Positions 1 to 5,343 are shown, counted from the stretch's first letter. The stretch: 5,343 nucleotides of DNA from Actinomycetota bacterium (GCA_019241805.1 JAFAWL010000289.1:1-5343), one strand, 5' to 3'. Numbers and translations: made by a program. The notes: generated by a model not told the origin, from the sequence alone.

Positions 1-297
1 GCCGCACAACTTCTGCGCCGTCTTCTCGGCCGCCGTCGACCCGTCGGCCACGCCGCAATCCTGAGTCTTCATCGGAATTACATCGGCGACCGGCGACGGC
101 TTGTAACCGCTCGGCGCGGGCGAATCACCCGGCGCTGGGCCCGTCGGACACTTGACGTCGACTTCGACGGACCCCCAGCTGTGTCCGGGCTGTCCCGATG
201 TCTCGCAGGCGCGCGCACGCGGCGCCTGTTCGATGAACACGGTCCCTAGCGACAGGACGAGGCATAAGCCAGCTGCGATTGCACGATGCCGTGTCAC
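1..297 (-). CDS. Secreted cysteine-containing protein, C-terminus beyond left edge (partial)
   Basis: The frame is open for 99 codons from a GTG whose last bases overlap the stop of the upstream lipoprotein gene (GTGA), so the two are probably translationally coupled. Residues 1–30 form a classical signal peptide: VTRHR at the N-terminus, a hydrophobic core AAGLCLVLSLGTVF, and an ARA cleavage site directly before Cys31. The residues before Cys31 do not fit a lipobox, so type I signal peptidase cleavage is more likely than lipidation. The mature part is Pro/Gly/Ser-rich with cysteines at 31, 50, 81 and 98, which could form disulfides outside the cell. No catalytic motif is visible and I do not recognise the family. 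Third codon positions are GC-rich, supporting real coding. The function is unknown; the pairing with a lipoprotein suggests a cell-surface role. Confidence 0.7.
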   Translation of the reverse strand, partial: MTRHRAIAAGLCLVLSLGTVFIEQAPRARACETSGQPGHSWGSVEVDVKCPTGPAPGDSPAPSGYKPSPVADVIPMKTQDCGVADGSTAAEKTAQKLCG

Positions 298-938
298 TTC
301 GATCCCGTCCCGGATACAACGATCCAACCCGTGGAAGCCCATTTGAGGCCAAGATTCAGGAGAAAACTTGGCACAGCCGAGTATTCGGCCAACGTGGACC
401 CGTCGGCGGCCTTCACGGATCCCGGGGTCGTGGATATGTACACCGCCACTCCAATTTCTGCGCCGGAGTCGGCTGGAGCGTCCTCGGTATTAGCACGTAG
501 GACGGTTGATCGTTGACCGAGGTAGATGGCATGTTGGCTGCGATCAGTGTCGAACGCTTGCTTGAGCGTTGCGCACACCGAGCAGCTCGGCCGAAAGTAG
601 TGAGACATGTAGCTGCTGTCACCGGTAGCACTTCCCCAGTCCATCGTTTGGGCGAAAAAGACTGCGAATGCCTTGGCTCCGTCCGTCGTGTGAATCATCG
701 GAGGTGGGAGCGGAGGCTTTTCGCCGGCAACCGTCGGATTGCTTGCGACGGTGGGTACGTCAGCTGGTAGCGAGGGCGGCGGAGGCGCGGACGTCGACGG
801 TGTCGGCGTCGGCGTCGGTCGTGGATCCGAGTACGTCGTGTAGGGCCACTCGGTCGGCTTCGCAGCCGGCTTGCCGCTACATCCGACCAGGCCGGCCGCG
901 CTGATCATGATTGCTAACACCGCACAATTTCGCCGCAC
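294..938 (-). CDS. DUF6318-like lipoprotein
   Basis: This is a probable membrane-anchored lipoprotein of 214 residues. I chose the GTG start because it puts two arginines (VRRN) directly before a short hydrophobic stretch ending in the lipobox LVGC (Cys20), a normal lipoprotein signal. The frame is open for 67 more codons upstream, but that stretch does not look coding. Residues 30–80 are a Pro/Thr/Ser linker (PTPTPTPSTSAPPPPS) typical of proteins reaching through the cell wall. Residues 85–212 form the folded domain: GAKAFAVFFAQTMDW, then a CSVC pair (Cys119, Cys122), then YLGQRS, with the end WASTGWIVVSG. This pattern resembles the actinobacterial DUF6318 family from memory; no profile search was done. 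No biochemical role is known to me. The chosen start lacks a clear Shine-Dalgarno sequence, and a second exported protein follows with a 4-nt overlap. Confidence 0.8.
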   Translation of the reverse strand: MRRNCAVLAIMISAAGLVGCSGKPAAKPTEWPYTTYSDPRPTPTPTPSTSAPPPPSLPADVPTVASNPTVAGEKPPLPPPMIHTTDGAKAFAVFFAQTMDWGSATGDSSYMSHYFRPSCSVCATLKQAFDTDRSQHAIYLGQRSTVLRANTEDAPADSGAEIGVAVYISTTPGSVKAADGSTLAEYSAVPSFLLNLGLKWASTGWIVVSGTGSK

Positions 939-976
939 GGCACGCAGGGTCGCACAATCCGCACCTTGATCACCAT
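914..976 (-). CDS. Possible 20-codon upstream ORF overlapping the lipoprotein start
   Basis: An ATG sits 7 nt after a GGAG, the best ribosome-binding site in the region, but it opens a frame different from the lipoprotein. It encodes MVIKVRIVRPCVPCGEIVRC and ends at a TAG inside the lipoprotein signal peptide, 22 nt past the lipoprotein GTG. Two readings fit. It may be a leader peptide whose translation delivers ribosomes to the poorly served lipoprotein start. Alternatively, the original gene began at this ATG and an indel has since separated it from the rest. Coding potential cannot be judged from 20 codons. Confidence 0.25.
   Translation of the reverse strand: MVIKVRIVRPCVPCGEIVRC
921..964. 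repeat. Imperfect direct repeat at the lipoprotein start
   Basis: On the plus strand CGCACAATCCGCAC (951–964) recurs as CGCACAAT-TTCG-CCGCAC (921–938), the same 14 bases with a 4-nt insertion. The offset (26 nt measured from the GTG ends) is not a multiple of three, so the two copies are read in different frames. One copy contains the proposed GTG start of the lipoprotein; the other lies in the small upstream ORF. It may be a local duplication or a pair of binding sites. Confidence 0.45.
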
Positions 977-1365
977 TAGTGTGCTCCAATTTGCTGGTGA
1001 CAGCAGGACGCAAGGTAAACCGAGCGCGATGCAAATAGACTGACGTCGGTCGACAAGACTCTATGGACGAATCCGCGGGTTGATCACTAATGCGGCGCGG
1101 GGTGGTCGGTGTCCCGTTTCCGCCGAGATTCTCGGTCACGATTCAATGAACGGTGATGCTGAGCGCGTCACTGACGATCCACCGACCTTGGCCCGGTCCG
1201 CTGCATTGCCAGTCCAGCTCGAGATAGAGGTCCTTGTCCCGCGCCGCGTCCTGACGGGCCCCGACAGCGCCCTAACGTTAATTTGGCGATCAGACCGGGC
1301 CGAAGTTTCTGCATGCGGTCACGCTGACAGGCTCTGAGCTTGATCGGGCAAGTTTCTCCGCCACC

Positions 1366-1374
1366 TGTGGACAA
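1366..1374 (-). promoter_or_regulatory. Single DnaA-box-like 9-mer
   Basis: TGTGGACAA on the plus strand is the exact complement of TTGTCCACA, the high-GC actinobacterial version of the DnaA box TTATCCACA. It lies about 65 nt upstream of the zinc-finger gene start. Only one copy is seen, so this is not an origin; it may be a regulatory DnaA site or chance. Confidence 0.3.
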
Positions 1375-1424
1375 CGACCTGTTGACCGGAAGGGCGGCCG
1401 GTTCCTCGGCGGCAGCGATCGGGT

Positions 1425-1430
1425 GACAAT
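1425..1430 (+). promoter_or_regulatory. Possible -10 element for leaderless transcription
   Basis: GACAAT matches four of six bases of TATAAT and ends 7 nt before the ATG at 1438. That is the spacing expected if transcription begins at the start codon itself, a common arrangement in actinobacteria. It would explain the lack of a well-placed Shine-Dalgarno sequence. No convincing -35 element is seen at the right distance. Confidence 0.25.
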
Positions 1431-1437
1431 CAGCGCT

Positions 1438-1743
1438 ATGACTCGTGCGGTTTCGACAGCCGGCGACGCGCCCGGACCGCGCGAGTGCTGGCGTTGCGGA
1501 GGCGCCAAGGAGCCCGACCAGCTCGTGCATCTGGGAAGCCATCCCGAGGTCGGCGTATGCGTGCGTTGTGCGTCCACGCTCAAGAGCTGGGCTCGGAAGA
1601 TCGAGGATCGGGGCAGGGTAGGGCTCGGCGTTCGCGGACGCGATGCCGCGCGGCGTGGCCGGGCGGAGGTCATGCGCCGAGGCTGGCATCGCCGGCCGCT
1701 GGTCGGGCGACCGCTGCGCTGGCTCGGCCGGCGTGTGCCCTGA
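1438..1743 (+). CDS. Small four-cysteine probable zinc-binding protein
   Basis: This 101-residue protein has two CxxC pairs, CWRC (17–20) and CVRC (41–44), separated by 20 residues. Between them lies LVHLGSHPEVGV, which I recall as conserved in small uncharacterised actinobacterial proteins next to housekeeping genes. The four cysteines probably hold one zinc ion. The second pair runs into a helix (ASTLKSWARKIED), and the last 45 residues are very arginine-rich (RRGRAEVMRRGWHRRPL…RWLGRRVP), suggesting nucleic-acid or membrane-surface binding. No signal peptide is present, so it should be cytoplasmic. The ATG was chosen over an in-frame GTG five codons earlier because of the adjacent -10-like hexamer; neither start has a strong ribosome-binding site. 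It reads in the same direction as rpsT, about 150 nt upstream, but rpsT has its own promoter. The function is unknown. Confidence 0.72.
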   Translation: MTRAVSTAGDAPGPRECWRCGGAKEPDQLVHLGSHPEVGVCVRCASTLKSWARKIEDRGRVGLGVRGRDAARRGRAEVMRRGWHRRPLVGRPLRWLGRRVP

Positions 1744-1763
1744 GCGGGGACGATCACAGCAAT

Positions 1764-1793
1764 TTGGGCCGGTTCTGCCTCGACTGGTAGGCT
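1764..1793 (+). promoter_or_regulatory. Probable rpsT promoter
   Basis: A -35-like TTGGGC (1764–1769) and a -10 TAGGCT (1788–1793) are separated by 18 nt, a good match to the principal sigma factor consensus of actinobacteria (TTGACN…TANNNT). It lies just after the zinc-finger gene and about 100 nt before the rpsT start, so transcription should begin near 1800. It would let the ribosomal protein be expressed independently of the upstream gene. Confidence 0.5.
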
Positions 1794-1799
1794 GGCGAG

Positions 1800-1894
1800 G
1801 TTGTCCGCAGCCGACGGGCGCGCAAGAGCGTCCCGTGCGAACGCGGAATCAACGAATAGGCATCCAGACTCACGCGAACTTTCGAGGCAGCTCA
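1800..1894 (+). promoter_or_regulatory. rpsT 5' leader with hairpin and RBS
   Basis: The predicted leader of about 95 nt contains an 8-bp stem with one bulged U: ACGGGCGC (1814–1821), a 6-nt loop GCAAGA, then GCG-T-CCCGT (1828–1836). The ribosome-binding site GAGG (1884–1887) sits 7 nt before the GTG and fixes the start. Ribosomal protein leaders often carry autoregulatory structures, and E. coli S20 represses its own translation through a weak non-AUG start. A similar role here is inference, not shown. Confidence 0.35.
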
Positions 1895-2155
1895 GTGGCG
1901 AACATCAAGTCCCAGATCAAGCGGATCCGGACGAACGAGAAGGCTCGACTCCGGAACAAGAGCGTCAAGTCGTCGCTCAAGACCGCGGTCCGGCACTTCC
2001 GCGAGGCTGCCGACGGCGGCGACCGCGACAAGGCCCTCACTGCGTTGCGCTCGGCCTCCCGCCAGCTCGACAAGGCGGTCAGCGCCGGCGTTATTCATGC
2101 CAACCAGGCCGCCAACAAGAAGTCGGCGATGGCTGCGAAGACAAACACGCTGTAG
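1895..2155 (+). CDS. rpsT: 30S ribosomal protein S20
   Basis: The 86-residue product is a clear bacterial S20 (bS20). It begins VANIKSQIKRIRTNEKARLR, the hallmark basic N-terminus, continues with NKSVKSSLKTAVRHF, and ends with the conserved stretch GVIHANQAANKKSAMAAK. The protein is lysine/arginine-rich and forms a three-helix bundle that binds 16S rRNA near the bottom of the small subunit early in assembly. The length is normal for the family. The start is GTG, preceded by GAGG at a 7-nt spacing; reading further upstream adds residues unlike S20. It has its own promoter and leader and is convergent with holA, a neighbourhood conserved across Actinobacteria. Nothing in the protein is unusual. 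Confidence 0.98.
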   Translation: MANIKSQIKRIRTNEKARLRNKSVKSSLKTAVRHFREAADGGDRDKALTALRSASRQLDKAVSAGVIHANQAANKKSAMAAKTNTL

Positions 2156-2175
2156 TCGTCAACGCGCGATCCGCG

Positions 2176-2202
2176 GGCCGGTCAGTCGAGTACTGGCCGG
2201 CC
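2176..2202. terminator. Hairpin between convergent rpsT and holA
   Basis: GGCCGGTCAG (2176–2185), a 7-nt loop, then CTGGCCGGCC (2193–2202) form a 10-bp stem with one G·U pair, 20 nt after the rpsT stop. There is no U-run, as is common for actinobacterial terminators. Lying between convergent genes, it could stop transcription from both sides. Confidence 0.55.
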
Positions 2203-2249
2203 TTCGTGCACATCGGCGACTTTGGTGTATTCGGCGCCGAGACGCGACG

Positions 2250-2268
2250 CCGTCAGCGCAGCTGACGG
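2250..2268 (-). terminator. Hairpin over the holA stop codon
   Basis: CCGTCAGC (2250–2257), loop GCA, GCTGACGG (2261–2268) form a perfect 8-bp stem that includes the holA stop. On the minus strand it could help end the comEC–holA transcript or shield its 3' end. It has no U-run, and because it lies partly within coding sequence it may be only coincidental. Confidence 0.35.
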
Positions 2269-3254
2269 GCCCGCCCGAGGCGCAGAACGGCCCGCTCAAG
2301 TGCGTAGTCGGGATCGACGGCCACTCCTTTGACGTCGGCGTTCAGCTCAGCAACGCAACCGAGTGCGTTACGTAGGCCTCGCTCCGACCACCCGCGAGCC
2401 TGTGATTGCGCACGTCGCACCTTCCAGGGCGGCATCCCCAATCGAGGCGCCAACTCGTTCGGATTCGCTCGACCCAGCCCGGAGACCCGAGCCACCGATC
2501 GCACTCCGTCCGCCAGCGCGTCCGCGATGACGACCTGCGGCACTCCTACCGACAACGCCCACCGCAGCGACTCCAGCGCGCGACCGGTGTCACCGGCGAC
2601 GGCCAGATCGGCGACCGCGAAGCCGCTGACCTCGGCCCTGCCTTCGTGATAGGCGGCGACCAGCTCGGCGTTGATCCGGCCGTCGGTGTCGCCGACGAGT
2701 TGGATGGCCGCGCTCGACAACTCGCGAAGATCACTTCCGACGGCGTCGATCAATGCCGCCGCGGCGTCGGCGGTGATCGTGCCACCGGCGCGACGAACCT
2801 CGCCCCGCACGAAGTCCATCCGCTCCTCGGGCCGGGTCAGCTTCGCGCAGGTCAACTGGGGCGCTTTGTGCTTGCGAGCGAGGTCCAACACTGCCTTACC
2901 GCGGACGGCGCCGGCGTGGTGGATTACAACCGTCACGTCGTCGACGGGGCTGGCGAGCAGCGTGCTCAAGGTCGTGACCTGTTCGGCTTTGAGCTCATGG
3001 GCGCTGCGCAACACCAACACCCGGCGGCCGCCGAACAGGGACGGGCTGAGCATCTCGTAGAACTCCGCGACGTCGAGCGACGAACCGATCCGGTCGGTGA
3101 CCTCGGCGTCCGGGTCGTGCGCCCGCGCGGCCGCAACGACCCGTTCGACGGCGCGGCTGACCAACAACTCCTCGTCGCCGAGCAGGAGCACGATCGGTCC
3201 GGTGAGCGGCGCGTCGTCCGGCTTTTCGATCTGGACATCGGCAGCGCTCGGCAC
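2253..3254 (-). CDS. holA: DNA polymerase III subunit delta
   Basis: This 333-residue protein is the delta subunit of the clamp loader, which opens the beta sliding clamp and places it on primed DNA together with the gamma/tau and delta' subunits. Visible family features are the N-terminal GDEELLVSRAVERVV (26–40), SLFGGRRVLVLRSAHELK (72–89), the domain II segment AVGSDLRELSSAAIQL (171–186), and a helical C-terminal collar domain. The last includes LGMPPWKVRRAQSQARGW (272–289) and the end DPDYALERAVLRL. Length is normal. The start is GTG, 12 nt after the comEC stop, with no strong ribosome-binding site, so it probably depends on coupling with comEC; a nearby ATG upstream is in another frame. 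comEC–holA facing rpsT is the usual actinobacterial order. If comEC is broken upstream, this essential gene must be transcribed from a promoter in the remaining DNA or from the inserted DNA. Confidence 0.96.
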   Translation of the reverse strand: MPSAADVQIEKPDDAPLTGPIVLLLGDEELLVSRAVERVVAAARAHDPDAEVTDRIGSSLDVAEFYEMLSPSLFGGRRVLVLRSAHELKAEQVTTLSTLLASPVDDVTVVIHHAGAVRGKAVLDLARKHKAPQLTCAKLTRPEERMDFVRGEVRRAGGTITADAAAALIDAVGSDLRELSSAAIQLVGDTDGRINAELVAAYHEGRAEVSGFAVADLAVAGDTGRALESLRWALSVGVPQVVIADALADGVRSVARVSGLGRANPNELAPRLGMPPWKVRRAQSQARGWSERGLRNALGCVAELNADVKGVAVDPDYALERAVLRLGRARQLR

Positions 3255-3266
3255 GCAACCATCGTG

Positions 3267-5045
3267 TCACGCGCCCCCGACGTCGGACCGGCCCGGCGGA
3301 CCACGCCCGCATCCGCCTATGCGCTCCCGGGCAAACTCGCCTCGCGAGGACGCGACGACCAGCCGGTCGGTCTGACCGGATCGGATATGACCAGCGCGCC
3401 ATCCGAGGGCGGACGACGGCTTGGCCACGATGATCGACGGTTGCCGGCGGGCCGGCCCGATTCCCTGCGCGTTCTGGTTCACCCCGCGCAGTGCGACCCG
3501 TACGCCGCTGGAGTCCGAGGTGAACGCGACGTCGCCGTCGTCATCGGTTCGCCACGTGGGCACATCGAGACGCGCCATCTCGCTGAGCAGCGTCGGTGAC
3601 GGCAGTCCGTAATCGTTGTGGCGACCGGCGGACAGCACGGCCACCCGTGCCCGGACGGCGGCCAGAAATGCTGGGTCGCTGTACGCACTGCCGTGGTGCG
3701 GGACCTTGAGCACGTCGGCGCGTAGATCGAGGTGCTCGTCGAGCAGATCTTGCTGTGCCTCGATCTCGGCGTCACCCGGCAACAGAACTCGTTGGCCGGC
3801 TACCGAGGCGCGAACGATAACTGAGGAGTTGTTCGGATCGGAGCGGGTATTGCGAAAGGTCACCCGCGGCCCCAGGAATTCGAGCTCAACATCGCCGAAG
3901 CGCTGGCTCCGCCCGACCGGTGCCGCTCCCAAACTGAGGCGCCGATCGCGCAGTGCGTGGGACACAACGGCGACGCCGGCGGGCGGCGCGGCGAGGGGTC
4001 CCGTCCACACAGCCCGCACGGCGCGCGCCCGAAGCACGCCCTCGATCCCTCCGACGTGATCCAGGTGATAGTGGGTGAACAGCAATAGGTCGACCGTCTC
4101 GACGCCCAGTCGATCCAGACAGCTGTTGATTGCGGTCGGCTCCGGGCCGGCGTCGATGACCACGGCCCGGCCGGCCCCGGAACGCAGTACGAGACCATCG
4201 CCCTGACCCACGTCACACGCGACGAAGAACCAACCGGGCGGCGGCCAACCGGTGACGTGGGAGCGCACCGGGATATCGACGAGGACGAACGCGAGCACGG
4301 CCACGCCTATCGCCCACCGAGTCCCTCGGCCTCGGCTGAGCAGCACGCCGCCGATGAGAACCACCAACAACGCGCCCCCGCCGAGCAGCCCACCGGGCCA
4401 CGGCACCGTCGCGCCACCGAGTTCGCCGAAGAACGTCGCGTCCCAGATCAGCCACCGGCAAGGCCAACCGGCCAACTGAGCCAGCAACGAAGCCACCGCG
4501 ACACTGACCGGCGCGCTTGCGGCCGCCGCGAAACCGAGCACGGTCGTGACTGCGACCGCCGGTTCGGCGAGCACGTTGGCCGGAATCGCCACGACGCTGA
4601 CTTGTCCCGACATCGCGGCGATCACTGGGGCGGTCACGAGATGCGCCGCCGTGGAGACGGCCAGAACCTCGGCAACACCGGCCGGAACCCGCCGTGCGCG
4701 TAAGGCGTCGACCCATCGTGGAGCGATCAGCACGATGGCGGCGCTGGCGAGGACCGACATCGTGAAGCCAGGGTCGATCGCCAGCCGCGGCTGCCAGACG
4801 AGCAACACCAGCACGGTCGCCGACAACGCTGGCAACGCTGACCGTTGCCGACCGGCGGCCAACGCGGCCAGCGCGATGAGCGCCATGACGGCCGCGCGTA
4901 AGACACTGGGCGACGGGCGGGCAATGACGACGAAGGCGATAAGCACAGCCGTCGCGATCGCGGCGGTGCACCGAGGCCCGATGCGCATTCGCCGGGCCAC
5001 GAACAGGACGACCCCGATCACGATCGCGCAGTTCGCGCCGCTAAT
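3267..5045 (-). pseudogene. comEC: ComEC/Rec2 DNA-uptake channel, 5'-truncated
   Basis: The product is the C-terminal three quarters of ComEC, the membrane channel that takes single-stranded DNA into competent cells. It opens with ISGANCAIVIGVVL, part of the conserved HLLAVSG-type competence motif. Next come PSPSVLRAAVMALIALAALAAGR, several membrane helices, and the usual VSVVAIPANVLAEPAVA segment. The metallo-beta-lactamase-like domain follows, complete with DVGQGDG, the metal motif THYHLDHVGG, SDPNNSS, GDAE, VPHHGS and SAGRHNDYGLPSP. Upstream of ISG no frame resembles ComEC: the OB-fold (DUF4131) domain and first membrane segments are missing. The frame stays open to a TTG near 5216, but that part overlaps an opposing gene and is not ComEC-like. 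About 70 residues after the domain (from GVNQNAQ onward) are not recognisable. Uptake activity is probably lost, though a shortened protein could still be made. Confidence 0.8.
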
Positions 5046-5203
5046 TGATCGGCAACCGGAGAGGTGCTGGTGCGAGGCAGAGAGGAGGCCGACGAACAGA
5101 TCGACCCTCAAATCCGAAGTCGGATTTGAGCGGCCCCGGCCGGCGCCGCGAACGCCGAGCCGGAGCCTTAAGCCCGCACCCCAAAGGACAAGGAGTCCGA
5201 ACC
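5046..5203. other. Breakpoint-proximal intergenic DNA, possible end of an integrative element
   Basis: These 158 nt separate the last recognisable comEC codon from a plus-strand gene. The first bases (around CTAATTGATCGG, 5041–5052) are AT-richer than the comEC body, and the ComEC protein match stops here. The stretch holds a perfect palindrome (5107–5130), an abutting CGGCC-CC-GGCCG (5131–5142) and the ribosome-binding site of the next gene. No terminal inverted repeat, integrase or duplicated attachment core can be seen, so the nature of the join stays open. Confidence 0.45.
5107..5130. repeat. Perfect 11+2+11 palindrome
   Basis: CTCAAATCCGA (5107–5117), the dinucleotide AG, and TCGGATTTGAG (5120–5130) are exact inverted complements. 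As RNA this is a 10–11 bp hairpin; as DNA it is a good binding site for a dimeric repressor. It lies about 75 nt upstream of the plus-strand gene, a plausible operator position. There is no U-run on either strand to suggest a terminator. Confidence 0.6.
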
Positions 5204-5343
5204 GTGAACAAGTCAACCACTCTCACCCCCGCTGCGTCGCTGCCCGTTAGCGCGGTCCCCGCACCGTGCATGCCGTGGTGCGCCCAGCAGAATCACGACC
5301 CGGCGTGGTTCGCCAGAGTCGGCGACTACTGCCAGACGCCGAG
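5204..5343 (+). CDS. DUF6907-like small Cys/Trp protein, truncated by right edge (partial)
   Basis: The GTG is preceded by AAGGAG (5190–5195) at an 8-nt spacing, the strongest ribosome-binding site in the window. Forty-six codons are visible. A Thr/Ala/Pro-rich start (VNKSTTLTPAASLPVSAVPA) leads to PCMPWCAQQNHDPAWF and then GDYC, giving Cys22, Cys26, His31 and Cys43, a possible metal-binding set. The P-C-x-P-W-C motif followed by His-Asp resembles the short DUF6907 proteins found in streptomycete and other actinobacterial mobile elements and phages; this is from memory of the motif, and the rest of the gene is outside the window. No signal peptide is seen. It runs opposite to the truncated comEC and lies just past its breakpoint, so it is probably part of inserted DNA. 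Confidence 0.6.
   Translation, partial: MNKSTTLTPAASLPVSAVPAPCMPWCAQQNHDPAWFARVGDYCQTP

Larger units (their letters stand above)
977..1437. other. Non-coding intergenic region
   Basis: This stretch of about 460 bases separates the leftward lipoprotein unit from the rightward zinc-finger gene. I found no convincing gene: the open frames here lack ribosome-binding sites, steady codon bias and recognisable proteins. There is no tRNA-like cloverleaf or T-loop motif. It contains a perfect DnaA-box 9-mer (1366–1374), a small hairpin CCGAGA-T-TCTCGG (1123–1135) and an 8-base palindrome TAACGTTA (1273–1280). It should hold the promoters of the flanking divergent genes, but no leftward promoter is clear. 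Confidence 0.55.

Noticed and set aside
1..297. Second lipoprotein with Cys31 as lipidation site
   Set aside because: The residues before the cysteine (ARA) fit a type I cleavage site, not a lipobox, where Arg next to the cleavage point is not expected.
1123..1135. CCGAGA-T-TCTCGG hairpin as a terminator
   Set aside because: It is only 6 bp with a 1-nt centre, has no U-run, and does not follow a gene end.
1080..1337. 85-codon plus-strand frame in the intergenic region
   Set aside because: Codon use is uneven, no RBS is present and the product resembles nothing known to me.
1168..1757. Overlapping minus-strand frames opposite the zinc-finger gene
   Set aside because: They are antisense shadows of a gene with a clear four-cysteine motif and have low-complexity, Arg/Pro-rich products.
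2406..3599. Long plus-strand open frame (397 codons) opposite holA and comEC
   Set aside because: It is antisense to two clearly recognised genes, has no family resemblance and no RBS; long antisense frames are expected in GC-rich coding DNA.
5107..5130. The palindrome as a serine-integrase crossover core (inverted repeat with central dinucleotide)
   Set aside because: ComEC similarity would have to reach the core, but it stops about 60 nt away, and attachment sites are rarely perfect palindromes.
5046..5216. In-frame N-terminal extension of the comEC frame up to a TTG
   Set aside because: It is not ComEC-like, starts inside an opposing gene with a strong RBS, and crosses the palindrome.

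Overview
The window is high-GC DNA, roughly two thirds G+C, with GTG starts and strong GC bias at third codon positions. The gene order comEC–holA (minus strand) facing rpsT (plus strand) is the arrangement typical of Actinobacteria. Together with a DUF6318-type lipoprotein this points to an actinomycete; genus cannot be told from this sequence.

Left part (1–976, minus strand): a two-gene exported-protein unit. A lipoprotein with a perfect lipobox, a proline/threonine-rich linker and a C-x-x-C-containing DUF6318-like domain overlaps by GTGA the start of a second secreted, cysteine-containing protein that runs off the left edge. The lipoprotein start is unusual: the only good Shine-Dalgarno/ATG pair opens a 20-codon frame in another register, and the start region carries an imperfect direct repeat. 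Positions 977–1437 look non-coding and hold one perfect actinobacterial-type DnaA box.

Middle part (1438–3254): a small four-cysteine (CxxC…CxxC) probable zinc-binding protein, then rpsT (ribosomal protein S20) with a recognisable promoter, a leader of about 95 nt with a hairpin, and a GTG start. Hairpins between rpsT and holA look like convergent terminators. holA encodes the delta subunit of DNA polymerase III, which loads the sliding clamp.

Right part (3267–5343): comEC, the DNA-uptake channel with a C-terminal metallo-beta-lactamase-like domain. The domain is intact with all metal-binding motifs, but homology to ComEC stops abruptly upstream of the conserved ISGANCAIV motif (near position 5045). 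The usual N-terminal domain and first membrane segments are missing. Beyond the breakpoint lie about 160 nt of unrelated DNA with a perfect 11+2+11 palindrome, then the first 46 codons of a plus-strand gene with a strong RBS. That gene looks like the small Cys/Trp-rich DUF6907-type proteins common in actinobacterial integrative elements and phages. The simplest reading is that an integrative element or rearrangement has interrupted comEC and that the window ends just inside it. This is an inference: no integrase, matching attachment site or other comEC half is visible here.
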